Below are positions 13,321 to 25,059 of a stretch of DNA of 64,000 nt, piece by piece (positions within the stretch are counted from its first letter, which is position 1; every line of letters starts with the position of its first letter). Position numbers and translations under genes: made by a program. The stretch spans positions 24,791,063-24,855,062 of the forward strand of contig CM036179.1 in NCBI GenBank assembly GCA_020631735.1, written 5' to 3'. The stretch comes from Saccharum officinarum (taxonomy: Eukaryota; Streptophyta; Magnoliopsida; Poales; Poaceae). The notes beneath the pieces were generated by a model that ran no database searches, was not told where the DNA came from, and was given only the letters and a program-made list of their open reading frames with translations.

Positions 13321-13378
13321 TTAGGGGGATGAAGTAAAATGAGAGTAAGCTTATTTGTTGGTAAGCAGGATTTGGTCA

Positions 13379-13522
13379 ACTGCATGAAGTATTTTAGTGC
13401 CTCAAATTTAAGTGGCTTTTTGGCACCAAGGGAGCTCAACTGCATGAAGTATTTTAGTGCCTCAAATTTACGTGGCCTTTTGGCACTGAGGGAGCTCAAA
13501 TTTACATGGCTTTTTGGAACTT
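13379..13522 (+). repeat. 60-bp tandem repeat, two full copies plus a partial
   Basis: The unit beginning CTGCATGAAGTATTTTAGTG repeats at about 13380 and 13440 with only a few substitutions. A third, partial copy follows (ATTTACATGGCTTTTTGGAA). It lies about 350 bp upstream of the first miR399 promoter motifs. Confidence 0.85.
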
Positions 13523-13870
13523 TGGTACTTCTTAAAAAAGACTAGATGCATATAAGGTTATTGACAGATTGAAAGGGCATGCAGTGAGAAGTTCCTTGTT
13601 GAAGTATAATATCAGACACATTTTTAGGGAAAATATCAACGGGACATCTTCACATGAAGAGGAATATTAATCATAATGGTCCACCAATTGCATGTCTATG
13701 CAAAGGATTTGGAAAATAATCACGTGTCTTATGTTAGTGTTTACATGCTGTACTAGCAGCAATATCAAAGGGAAGAATATATGTTGAAAAAGGTTGCCTT
13801 TTTGGATCAGATGAGAATAGGGACTACTCTGATTTTTCATGTGCAACTTGAAGACAGTCCTTACTAGGAA

Positions 13871-13930
13871 GCATATCCAGGCAGCATATCCATATCCTTT
13901 GTCTTAATTCCTGCTATTTCTCTCTATAAT
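13871..13930 (+). promoter_or_regulatory. MIR399 promoter 1: two P1BS sites and a TATA-like box
   Basis: Two copies of GCATATCC lie at 13871-13878 and 13884-13891, 13 bp apart. Each fits the PHR1/PHR2 phosphate-starvation site GNATATNC. A weak TATA-like CTATAAT is at about 13924-13930. The hairpin starts roughly 110 bp further on. P1BS control of MIR399 genes is established in plants. Its use here is inferred from motif and spacing. Confidence 0.7.
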
Positions 13931-14030
13931 CGGTAGAAGACAACACAAAGCGAGAAAAAGACTAGGCCAGAAGAACATTTGAAGATAGGGCAACTACAAG
14001 AGAATAAGGTGATAAGCCCAACATTGGGTA

Positions 14031-14133
14031 CTCAGGGTGAGAATCACAGTGTAATTCTCCTCTGGCATGGGTCTGTCAACAAATGCTACTGCTATCCCTA
14101 CCAAAGGAGAATTGCCCTGCCATTCAGAATTAA
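14031..14133 (+). ncRNA. MIR399: miR399 precursor hairpin, copy 1
   Basis: The 3' arm at 14099-14119 contains CCAAAGGAGAATTGCCCTG, identical to positions 3-21 of the abundant grass miR399. Position 2 is A instead of G. The 5' arm at 14049-14069 (GTAATTCTCCTCTGGCATG) pairs with it almost completely, allowing G-U pairs, and the lower stem continues into GAATC/CATTC. miR399 is induced by phosphate starvation and targets PHO2/UBC24 mRNA to raise phosphate uptake and transport. The position-2 change sits at the edge of the seed. If real it may weaken targeting, so this copy could be diverging. An open frame of 91 codons overlaps the hairpin and I take it as spurious. Confidence 0.85.
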
Positions 14134-14384
14134 TCCTGCTAGTAACACATGTGTAAGCATCACCTCACTAGCTTGTAACAGAAATAGAACGAATTTCAAG
14201 CACCCAAAACACACAGTGCATTGTGTAACTAAGGAAGAGTGCTGTCTAAGATAGAAACATTCCTTCAACATTTGTGGAACTCTAAAAAAACTCTATATTT
14301 ATACTCCATCTTAAAATACAAGATATCAAAGGTTTAAAATTTGTCTCAAATTATAAGTATTATGTATTGCGCAAAAACTTAAAG

Positions 14385-15190
14385 CAACTCTAAGAGACTC
14401 TTTATATCATTTCTAATTTATAGGAATAGAGATTTTGGTGAAAAAAATACCCTCCAACTAGCTCTTTAACTAGTCTGCAAATATAGATATCTTCTATTCT
14501 AGATTTCTTACTAGCCAAAGATAGAGATCAAGGATAGCTCTACAAGGTATAAAAAAGTTGTTGGAGGGTACAGAGATATAGAAAGCGATATTTACTCAAA
14601 TTACTCTCCAAATGATGATTTAAAGAATAAATTTTAGAAAAAAAAACTTTTGGAAATGCTCTTATTCATGTGTGCGTGTCTTTTAAACCCCATTCATGCA
14701 AAACTTTTATACACCATCTTACCCAAAATGACTCATGTGATTGGTAGCCAAAAGAAATGACATGCATGCCTGGCCAGCCTTTTTAAATTATGTGTTACTA
14801 GAAAATTAAATAAGTTAACAACCAAACTAACTAATTAGTGAGGGAAAAGTAGTCCTTTGCCAGACTCTATATTTGACCCTAAAATTACTTGAATACCTTG
14901 CATTTCAGGTGAAAGGAGTACTTGACATGAAAGGTGCATACAATGTTTTTTTAACCTCAAAGACCTCTAAATTAGAAACTCCAGTAAAAAAACAGAAAAC
15001 TCCAACATCCTTCCTAGGGTGAGGCAGATGGCTAGCGGCACATGCAAGCTATATCTGGCATGCGAGATAGGTGACTTGCTATTTTAAAAAGTCAGATATA
15101 ATAGCTGTTGGACTCTCTCTTTTTCCCTAAAATACTCAAATATAGATTACACAACATGGATAGCTCTTCTGTTAGAGTTGCTCTTAAGAT
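14385..15190. repeat. possible MITE or composite of small DNA transposons
   Basis: AGCAACTCTAAGAG near 14386 is inverted as TTAGAGTTGCTCTT near 15176-15187. An inner, weaker partner (TTTTGGAAATGCTCTT) is near 14650. The sequence is AT-rich with no coding potential. Element boundaries and family are uncertain. Confidence 0.4.
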
Positions 15191-16414
15191 CTTTAATTCA
15201 AAGGCACTTTATATCTCTAGCAAATCATGGAACACATGATTCATGGTCATAAACAAGGGTGCAGTTCAGTTTTTGTCATACAAACTATTGCATGTGTTTA
15301 TTTTTTACCATACAGCTGGAAAACAAAAAATATTTGACCACTAAACTATCATTATTGGACATACTCGACCATCTAGTAGATTCCAAAGGTGGTTTTGTAT
15401 TTCTCAAAAAAACAATAAAACTAGTTATTTTCTAAAAAGAACATAACTTGTTAATTCTAAATCATAAAAATACAACACTAGTTCCATTTTTCTAAAAAAA
15501 TAATGTGTCCATTAGTGCTAGATTTGAAGGTATTGAGAACTTTGTAGTGGTATTAGTGTTTTATCCCTTGTAGCCATGCACATTATTTATTCAAATCAAC
15601 ATTTTGTGCTATATTCAACATATAGACCAGTGACAAAATTCATATTCAAAGTAGAGTACCAAATATGTTGTTTAAATTAACCAAATTATCTTTTGGAGGA
15701 TGGTGATGCATGTTAATTGTAATGGTCAAGTATGATCTATATGTGATGGAGTAAGGCACTTGCGAGGTTGGTGTTATCTTCCAGATCGTCTGTTTACTCT
15801 TTTTCTGCTATGAATCTCTTCATCAATATTAGGTATAATATAGCACAAAATGATGATTTAAATAAGTAACAGCCATGATTACTTGCAGTGGAACCTACCC
15901 ACCTAAATTTTCTGCATTATTTAGACTATTTTCTGCATGTACTTTGATAGTTCTATCATGTTTGTCTTTTAGCGAATGTATAGCTCACATAGCTACGTTA
16001 CTTGTAGTTGAACCTGTCCACCTAGATTAAGTCCCTGACTTGACACAAGCGCTTGTATTTTTCTAAATTTATTATAGGATTTAACAGTGTCATTCTTTTA
16101 ATAGTAGACGATGTGTCCATCAAATAGCAAGACACTTTCGGTGACTTCACCAATTTCAAGATATGTCAACTCAGTCTTCCAGAATTGCTTCTAAGAATAA
16201 GGTGTGTGTCAATGTGTTTTTATGGGAATGGGGGTGGGCAATGTGCGTCTCTTAGTCTGTGAGTGGGGTATGGTTGGGTCACATAGTCATAGTTATAGCA
16301 GTTTGTATGTCGTCTAAGTCTTATATATAGCTCTTTTGTGTTCCAGATCGTCGACTAATTGTAATAGATGGTAACACCTGGATAATTAGTAGTGATTAGG
16401 TAGGCTGATAACAT
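15191..16414. other. AT-rich intergenic sequence, nothing recognised
   Basis: No open frame of note, no tRNA-like B box and no strong repeat seen by eye. It separates MIR399 copies 1 and 2. Confidence 0.5.
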
Positions 16415-17285
16415 TAAGATTTCGTAATTTTGTCGCCATGGTAATGAAATTCAGGTTCGACCATCATAGAAGCAAATTATAGCATTTCTTTTTTTTGAAA
16501 AAATTACTGGAAAACTAAGAACCTTTATGTGAAAAGAAGTTCAAAACTTGGGCGAAGTCCACGGTCAGCATTCCCTTTACGTGAAGAGGTCTTGGAAATC
16601 AGGCTTCTCCCAAAATATATTAAATAATATTTCCTGGCCTGTTCCCAAATATTCCTTAATTAGAAAACTTTCTTGCTTTTGATATCATCGGCCGATCTCC
16701 TCCTTTTCAGGGTAAGCTTACCAAAATTTGGTGTCAACAGCGACGAGCTCGGGTGCGGAGGTGGTGGTGGAAAGGGCCCCGGCCCCGGCTGCGACTGGCT
16801 CGGGCTCAAGTGGAGAGGCGAAGGCGGCCGCGGCTGCGGCCTCTGCTGCGACGAGCTCGGGCGCAGAGGCGGGGAGGAAGAAAAGGGCCGGGGTGCTCGC
16901 CGCCGGCCACGGGGAAGAAGAGAAGGGGTGCTCGCCACCGGCTGCGGGGAGGAAGAGAAGGGGTGCTCGCCACCGCGAGAGGAAGAGAAGGGTCTGTTCT
17001 CTTGATTCTCTCCAATACGGACGGGTGGAGCTTGGTATTGAAGGTGGGGCAGATTTAGCTGTAGCCGAATGCCATGGAAATGGGCTTCAATTCCATCTCT
17101 CAATACCCAAGACATCCAAACAATGGAATTGGAAAAACTCAGTTCCAATTCCAATGTCAAGGTCTGAATATCTACATCCAAACAGGATGTAAGATTTCGT
17201 AATTTTGTCGTCATGGTAATGAAATTCAAGTTTGGCCGTCATAGAATCAAATTATAGCATTTCTCGGGCGAAGTCCACGATCAGC
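16415..17285. repeat. 75-bp direct repeat pair flanking a GC-rich, internally repetitive insert
   Basis: TAAGATTTCGTAATTTTGTC begins near-identical 75-bp blocks at 16415-16489 and 17190-17264. Each is followed by GGGCGAAGTCCACG (16551 and 17267). Between them, 16730-17000 is strongly GC-rich with about four copies of a ~35-bp unit built on GAGGAAGAGAAGGGGTGCTC. Long overlapping open frames in several directions are a by-product of that composition, and I do not call any of them a gene. The arrangement suggests a segmental duplication or an insertion between duplicated borders. Confidence 0.7.
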
Positions 17286-17410
17286 TTATATTAGATGTTA
17301 TCTCTCTCTCTTTACTATAAGTTACTGTCAATGCCAAGGACTAAAAAAAAACGTTAAGCAAAAGCTTCCAACTAGAGTGAACCAGAGCCTGTGAACATCT
17401 ACTACAGGGT

Positions 17411-17526
17411 TCTGAATGGCAGGGCAATTCTCCTTTGGCAAGGAAGGGCCGTGGCCTAGCCCTGTGGCATTATGGCAAGCTTCTCAGCCTTCATGCCAGA
17501 GGAGAACCGCACTGTGATTCTCACCC
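17411..17526 (-). ncRNA. MIR399: miR399 precursor hairpin, copy 2 (canonical mature sequence)
   Basis: On the minus strand, 17440-17420 reads TGCCAAAGGAGAATTGCCCT plus G, the canonical grass miR399 sequence. The star arm at 17512-17492 (GTGCGGTTCTCCTCTGGCAT) is the known miR399 star type. The terminal loop is about 50 nt. The two arms pair through the whole 21-nt duplex and beyond. The expected target is PHO2/UBC24 in phosphate homeostasis. It lies tail-to-tail with copy 1. The promoter is to the right, with a Stowaway MITE in between. Overlapping short open frames are not genes. Confidence 0.95.
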
Positions 17527-17664
17527 TCTTCACACAAGGACATGCTCGATCATGGCACCACCCTCTGTGCTTGCCATTGTTCTTTCCTCTGTTTGCTTCT
17601 CTTCTTCTCTCTCCCCTCACCTAGCTATCCATGTCCTTTAACTCTGGTGCCCGCCTGCTACCTA

Positions 17665-17923
17665 CTCCCTCCATCCCAAATTATAAGGCATTTCAAGAAT
17701 CTTGGAGAGTCAAATGATCTCAAGTTTGACCAAATTTATATAATAAGATAATAATATTTATGACACCAATTAAGTATCATTAGATTCGTCATTAATTATA
17801 GTTTCATAGTATACATATTTGATGTTATAAATTTTTGTAATTTTCTCTATAATTTTGGTCAAACTTAAGATACTTTGACTCTCCAAGATTCTTGGAATGC
17901 CTTATAATTTGGAATGGATGGAA
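17665..17923. mobile_element. Stowaway MITE
   Basis: About 259 bp flanked by TA on both sides (17663-17664 and 17924-17925). Terminal inverted repeats run CTCCCTCCATCCCAAATTAT to the matching ATAATTTGGAATGGATGGAA and extend about 45 bp inward (through AATCTTGGAGAGTCAAA). Stowaway elements are non-autonomous Tc1/mariner derivatives. This one sits between the P1BS/TATA block and the hairpin of MIR399 copy 2. Confidence 0.93.
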
Positions 17924-17980
17924 TATATATATACGCTGCAACCACCAGAGGGAAGATGTGAAGACGAAATCTGGATATGC
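17924..17980 (-). promoter_or_regulatory. MIR399 promoter 2: P1BS and TATA box
   Basis: Minus-strand promoter block. GGATATGC at 17973-17980 fits GNATATNC, which is palindromic in form. About 40 bp downstream (leftward) is a TATA stretch at 17924-17934, shared with the Stowaway target site. The order and spacing are as in the other two MIR399 copies once the MITE is removed. Confidence 0.6.
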
Positions 17981-18373
17981 TCGGCATGTGCTACACAATC
18001 GGAACCATTCCAGGGAAGCTTCTCTCTTTTTTTTCAGCTGGCTGCCTGGCTGGGCTGCGTTGCATGCATATATGCCGCTCTTGCTGCCATGCATAGAAAG
18101 CAGCACATGCATGTTGCATGGTTCTCCTCCTCCTCCCTCCAATTCATCCTTCCCCTCTGTGTTTGGCCATGGACCATGGTGTCATCATCGAGAATAATCC
18201 ATGGCACTTTTCCCTGTCCCTCCTAGCTAAGCTTAGCCTTCTTGCTCTCGTTAATTAATTGTTTATTAGATCTTTGTCGAACGGCCGTCGCTGCTCAAAT
18301 TAAAAGATAATATAGCAGCTGCAATTGCAGTTCAACAAAGTGTAGTACAATCTACAATGATGTGCTTTTTCAA

Positions 18374-18487
18374 CCCTGTTTGCTTGTCTTATAAGCCGTA
18401 CTTTTTCAGTCAACGAATAATATTTTTCTCTCGTAATAAATCATCAAACAGTATTTTCAACCATGGCTTTTAAGCCAAGCTAGCAGG
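18374..18487. mobile_element. short hAT-type MITE
   Basis: Starts CCCTGTTTGCTTGTCTTATA and ends TTTTAAGCCAAGCTAGCAGG, an imperfect terminal inverted repeat. The interior (GTACTTTTTCAGTCAACGAA) is characteristic of a MITE very common in panicoid grasses. Related pieces occur at 49509-52482 and about 37155-37200. Confidence 0.7.
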
Positions 18488-19200
18488 AAGCGGCGGATGC
18501 AGGCATGCAGCGAGCAGAGCAGTACAAGTTGTACTTGCAGTGGATGGAGGCCATGCACGCACATGGAATTAATCCTATCATATCATGTGGACCATGCGTG
18601 GATAATCGCATCTCGTCAAAGGAAAAAAAAAGAAACATGATTGAGCTGTGTGCCTTTTCCGTGTGCGTTGCCGCTGGACATTCGCATGGATCTTCTCTGG
18701 TCTGTCGCCATGAAATCTCTATCTCTCCATTGTGAGATTGTGCAATGCCATCTACCGAAGGGGCCCTTTTCTAAAAAATCTACCGAAGGGGCAAGCTAGC
18801 TGTTGGGGCTTCCAAGAGCCGCCTGCCCGTCTCATCCTGAATTCCTTCCTCATCGTTCTCATCCGGAATTCCTTCCTCATCGTTTATTTAGATGCAGAGC
18901 AGTCAGTTTGTCTCATCGAGCAGATATCATACAACTACAGTTCACACTCGGTTAAGCAACAAGCCAACAACAGCCAAAGCCACATACCTTTGCAATCTTT
19001 TTTTTTTTTTGCCAGGCTCCTCGTCCTCGATCAGAAGAGGCGGCGGCCTTTCGTCGCGTAACAGGCATGCATGTGACCTATCTCCATCGGAATAAAGCGA
19101 TGGATTCCGGCTTGCTTTTGATGGCACGTAGGAGTATATATCTTCTTTAGATTTCTCCGGCTGACCGGCCTTGCTTTACCGGCGCGGCGAAAGGAGGACG
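18488..19200. other. intergenic, no gene recognised
   Basis: Contains short direct repeats (GAATTCCTTCCTCATCGTT twice near 18840-18885, and ATCTACCGAAGGGGC twice near 18750-18792) and no coding signal I trust. Confidence 0.5.
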
Positions 19201-19214
19201 GCGCATGTCCTGCC

Positions 19215-19244
19215 GGATATGCCCTTTCCGTCCTGGTATAAGTA
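19215..19244 (+). promoter_or_regulatory. MIR399 promoter 3: P1BS and TATA box
   Basis: GGATATGC at 19215-19222 fits the P1BS consensus GNATATNC, and TATAAGTA is at 19237-19244. The hairpin starts about 110 bp downstream, matching the layout of copy 1. Confidence 0.7.
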
Positions 19245-19351
19245 GGCGACGCCGCCGTCCCTCCTCTCATCAACACCCCAAAACGGCATGCATGCCTACC
19301 TTCAGTAGATATCCTTGTTCCTTGAAGCATGTGTTTGTGAAATGTGGAGGT

Positions 19352-19432
19352 CCATTGCAGGGCAACCCTCCGTTGGCAGGTGCGACGAAACGCACCCCTA
19401 CCCTGCCAAAGGGGATTTGTCCGGCGATGCGC
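19352..19432 (+). ncRNA. MIR399: miR399-like precursor hairpin, copy 3 (divergent)
   Basis: The 3' arm at 19404-19424 begins TGCCAAAGG and continues GGATTTGTCCGG. It resembles the miR399 variants that end in GATTTGCCCGG but has two changes. The 5' arm 19360-19380 (GGGCAACCCTCCGTTGGCAG) pairs at about 15 of 19 positions plus G-U pairs. The lower stem (CATTGC with GCGATG) and a small inner stem TGCG/CGCA around the loop support a real foldback. The loop is shorter than in the other copies. It may be a functional family member with altered target choice, or a decaying copy. A 111-codon frame over it is not convincing. Confidence 0.75.
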
Positions 19433-19539
19433 CTGCACACACTTTCGCCACCAGCCACCTGCAGGCTGCAGCTCAAGGTAGAAGACGACGGAGCTCCAGC
19501 CGGCCTGCTACATTCGGCCTTTCTTCGGCCCATCAGATA

Positions 19540-21448
<1,909 letters not shown>

Positions 21449-22699
21449 ACCTCACCTGTGGGCAAAACAGCTGTTTGTCTCAGCTCCATGCGGACGCAAG
21501 ATCACCTTGCAAGGTTTTTGTTCAATTTGTATCCTCTGGCCTGATGTTTAGTGTACTAGCAGAGCTAAAATCACCTTATGAATATTTCAGTGCCCGTTGC
21601 ATACTCTGTGCTGTTGCTTGAAAACATGTTAGTCTGATCTCCTAGCGCAGCTTGTGATCTGGCTTTTCTTTGGTTACATGCTTTATCTGCCACCTGCGTT
21701 TCAGTTTTTGTTGACGAATTACTGTCACGTGGTCTGGAAAAATGAATCTGACTGAGTGTATTTGGGTATCTGATTGTGGTCTCTACAGAATTTCTTAAGA
21801 AGGGTGGTAAAATTCCGTAGGTGCACACAAGTTCCTATCATCAGGCCATCCGGGAGTAAGAAACAAGGAAGAGTACGAAACAAGGACTTTTTCTTTAAAA
21901 TTATACAGTGATATTCTTTCAACCTAGGGGAGACATTCCTGAACAGCAGACAGACAGTCCGTAATGCGTTTGCCTCCTGCTGTGTGTGTTTTGTTCTCAT
22001 ATATATCACAGACCATTGTGCATTTGTCTCTGATGATTTCGCCCTTCCTTCGCTAGAACATGCCAATACATCATACATGGCTGCAGAACGCCTGTCAGCT
22101 GCCATCGTTTTCATGAACACAAGCCCTCATCTTCATCTCAAGTTCTCAGCAATGCAACTCAGTTCTGCTCCTTCGTTCACCGGAAATTCGAGTACTTGCT
22201 AGTGGTAGGAAACGCCACCAGTGACAGTGAGCTAACGTTGAAAGCTGGCGGTACCTGAAAAGGACGGCGCAACGGCGACACATCCTCTCTGACGCCATTT
22301 CCCTCGCTCCTTCCCACCTGCTGCTGCCGCGAGTGCATGAACAACGTCAACCAGGGACTTTCCAGCGGCATCTGCCGCGCTTGGAGCCCCTGCTCACTAG
22401 AGCCACCAATCTGGCTTGCCTCCATCAAATGTTTTATGCCTGGGTTTCAGTGAAATTTTCTAAAGTTACTTGTATTCCAAAGGCTTTCTCATTTTTTGTA
22501 AAACCTTTCACTGAAGCCTTCTGAGTTCTAGTATATTTTTGTCACTATGTTTTCTTATTTTTCAAAGGCTATCACCAACGCCGTTGAATTATCAGTCCTA
22601 AGTTACTAACTAATCCATTCTTGCTTAGCCACACACTCCAAGAGAAGAGTAGGTGTAGGTAAACGAAGAGGAGAGAGAGGGAGAGGCCAGGAGCAAGGC
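21449..22699. other. intergenic: RPL11 3' region and upstream of the oxidase gene
   Basis: No additional gene recognised. Short frames here have no family resemblance. Confidence 0.55.
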
Positions 22700-24403
22700 A
22701 TGACGAGCAAGACGAAGGCGGTGGTGCGACCAAGATCGGCGCACCTCTCTCTCCTCTTCCTGCTCCTCCTCGCCCCGCCTTGCTCCGCGCAGGAGCAACA
22801 CGGCGGCGGCGTCGCCCTCCACGGGAGCTTCGTCCGCTGCGTCGCGCGCCTCTCGCCGGCGACCGCCGACCCGTCCCTGCTCATCCACGCGCCGTCGGCC
22901 GCGTCCTACCCTTCCCTGCTGAACGCCACCATCCAGAACCTCCGCTTCGCCTCGCCGCGGACGCCGCGGCCGGCGCTGCTCCTGACCCCGGCGACCGTCG
23001 CCGAGGCGCGGGCCTGCGTCGCCTGCTGCCGGCGCCACGGCCTCACGGTCCGCGCCCGCAGCGGCGGCCACGACTACGAGGGCCTCTCCTACCGCTCGGT
23101 CCCCGGCGCTGGCGCCCGCCCCTTCGCCGTGGTCGACGTCGCCGCGCTGCGCGATGTCCGCGTCGACGCCGCGCGCCGCGTGGCGCGGGTCGGGCCGGGC
23201 GCCACGCTCGGGGAGCTCTACTACGCCGTGGCGCGCGACAGCGGCGGGGCGCTCGGGTTCCCCGCGGGGATCTGCCCCACGGTCTGCGTGGGCGGCCACC
23301 TCAGCGGCGGCGGGTTCGGGCCCATGATGCGGAAGCACGGGCTCGGCGCGGACAACGTGGTGGACGCCGAGGTGGTGGACGCCGAGGGGAGGCTCCTGGA
23401 CCGCGCGGCTATGGGCGAGGGCCTCTTCTGGGCGATCCGCGGCGGTGGCGGCGGGAGCTTCGGCGTGGTGGTTTCCTGGACGGTGCGGCTGGTCCCCGTG
23501 CCGCGCGTCGTCTCCGCCTTCACCGTCCGCCGCCTCGTCCGCCTCGGGGACCGACGGCAGACCCAGGCGACGGTCCGGCTCCTGGCGAAGTGGCAGCGCG
23601 TGGCGCACGCGCTCCCCGACGACCTGTTCGTGAAGGCGGCCATGGAGCCGGAGCTCGACGACGCCGGCGAGAGGCACCCGCTGGTGACCTTCAAGTCGCT
23701 GTTCCTCGGTAACTGCAGCGGGATGGTCGCCGAGATGAGCACCCACCTACCGGAGCTCGGCGTCAGGGCGAGCGACTGCAGAGACATGAGCTGGATCCAG
23801 TCGATGCTCTACTTCTACGGGTACACGGAGGCCGCGGAGGAGGTGCTCCTGGACCGGAGCCTGCAGCCCAAGGACTACTACAAGGTGAAGCTGGACTACG
23901 TGACGTCCCCGATCCCGGCGGCCGGGCTGGCGGGGCTCCTCGCCAGGGTCGTGGAGGACAGGGGCGGGTCCATCGACGTGGACCCGCAGGGCGGCGCGAT
24001 GGGCGAGACGCCGGAGTCGGCCACGCCGTACGCGCACCGGCGAGGGTACCTGTACAACGTGCAGTACTTCGTCAAGTGGGGCGGCGACGCCAACGTGTCG
24101 TACGAGGACGCGCACCTGGCGTGGGTGCGGGGCGTGCACCGGTTCATGACGCCGTACGCGAGCGCGAGGCCCCGGGCGGCGTACATCAACTTCAGGGACC
24201 TGGACCTGGGGCAGAACGTGGAGGGGGAGACGACCTACGAGGCGGCCAGGGCGTGGGGGGAGATGTACTTCAGGGGCAACTTCAGGAGGCTGGCCATGGT
24301 GAAGGCCGAGGTGGATCCCGACCAGGTGTTCTGGAGCGAGCAGAGCATCCCTCCCCTGCCTGGGGTTGGGGAGGAGACAGGGGAACGGCACAGTCAGAGT
24401 TGA
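22700..24403 (+). CDS. berberine bridge enzyme-like FAD oxidoreductase, intronless
   Basis: 567 aa, starting MTSKTKAVVR at 22700. A hydrophobic signal peptide (LSLLFLLLLAPPCSA, residues about 16-30) directs it to the secretory pathway or wall. The FAD-binding PCMH domain spans about residues 85-265. His124 in SGGHDYEG and Cys192 in AGICPTV are the two residues that bind FAD bicovalently in this family. GGHLSGGGFG and RGGGGGSFGVV are flavin-contact motifs. The C-terminal BBE domain ends with YINFRDLDLG, the WGEMYFRGNFRRL block and EQSIPPL. Characterised plant members oxidise monolignols, oligosaccharides or alkaloid precursors. The substrate cannot be told from sequence. The gene lacks introns, as most grass members do. 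No lesion seen. Confidence 0.95.
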   Translation: MTSKTKAVVRPRSAHLSLLFLLLLAPPCSAQEQHGGGVALHGSFVRCVARLSPATADPSLLIHAPSAASYPSLLNATIQNLRFASPRTPRPALLLTPATVAEARACVACCRRHGLTVRARSGGHDYEGLSYRSVPGAGARPFAVVDVAALRDVRVDAARRVARVGPGATLGELYYAVARDSGGALGFPAGICPTVCVGGHLSGGGFGPMMRKHGLGADNVVDAEVVDAEGRLLDRAAMGEGLFWAIRGGGGGSFGVVVSWTVRLVPVPRVVSAFTVRRLVRLGDRRQTQATVRLLAKWQRVAHALPDDLFVKAAMEPELDDAGERHPLVTFKSLFLGNCSGMVAEMSTHLPELGVRASDCRDMSWIQSMLYFYGYTEAAEEVLLDRSLQPKDYYKVKLDYVTSPIPAAGLAGLLARVVEDRGGSIDVDPQGGAMGETPESATPYAHRRGYLYNVQYFVKWGGDANVSYEDAHLAWVRGVHRFMTPYASARPRAAYINFRDLDLGQNVEGETTYEAARAWGEMYFRGNFRRLAMVKAEVDPDQVFWSEQSIPPLPGVGEETGERHSQS

Positions 24404-24519
24404 TGAGTGAGCTTCTCCTCCTGTTCTGTTCTGCATAGAATGTGATGTGCCTGCCAAAGTGCCAATAGCCAATGATGTATAGTGCACCGTATTACGATGA
24501 CAATCTCTGGCCGGAAAAA

Positions 24520-24753
24520 AAGCAATTATGGGATCCGTGCCATAGCTCAAATTTGATCAAATTTATAGCAAATATTATTAATATTTATGTCTCTAAATAA
24601 ATTTATTATGAAAATATATTCTATGACTAATCTAATGATACTAATTTTGTATCAGGAATGTTATTATTATTTTTATATAATTTTGGTCAAAGTTCAAACT
24701 GATTGACTTATCAGGAAGCGAGAATTACATTCTTTCGTGGACGGAAGGAGTAT
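24520..24753. mobile_element. degenerate Stowaway-like MITE
   Basis: The right end TGGACGGAAGGAG followed by TA (24754-24755) and the interior TATAATTTTGGTCAAAG-type sequence are typical of Stowaway. The left end is decayed, so the start is approximate. Confidence 0.45.
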
Positions 24754-25059
24754 CTATCATATATTCATGTAGCACCCGGATGTCTAGACGGGATGTCGCG
24801 TTCGGACGTGGCTCCCACCCCTGTGTCCCGCATCCCGCCCAGCACGGGGAAACCTGCATTCGCATCCCGCCCAACGCCTCACGTCCACATCCCACCCAGT
24901 ACCAGCGCCCATGTCCATCGCAGGAACCGCGTCCCTGCGCCCACCCCGCGCCCGCACAAGGCAAATCCACGTGTGTTGATCCACGGCTGCGCCCCAGCAA
25001 TAGCGACAAGTGGTTGCGACAGGCCGCTGTTTGCCAGCCATCGGCGTCGTACAACACCT

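Noticed and set aside
13979..14254. 91-codon plus-strand frame
   Set aside because: It covers the miR399 hairpin, whose paired arms explain the sequence better than a protein.
16660..17229. 189-codon minus-strand and 154-codon plus-strand proline/alanine/glycine-rich frames
   Set aside because: Low-complexity GC-rich tandem repeats with open frames in several directions; no domain recognised.
22625..24550. Long open frames on the minus strand and in other frames across the oxidase gene
   Set aside because: Shadow frames of a GC-rich coding region; the plus-strand frame has all BBE-like motifs.
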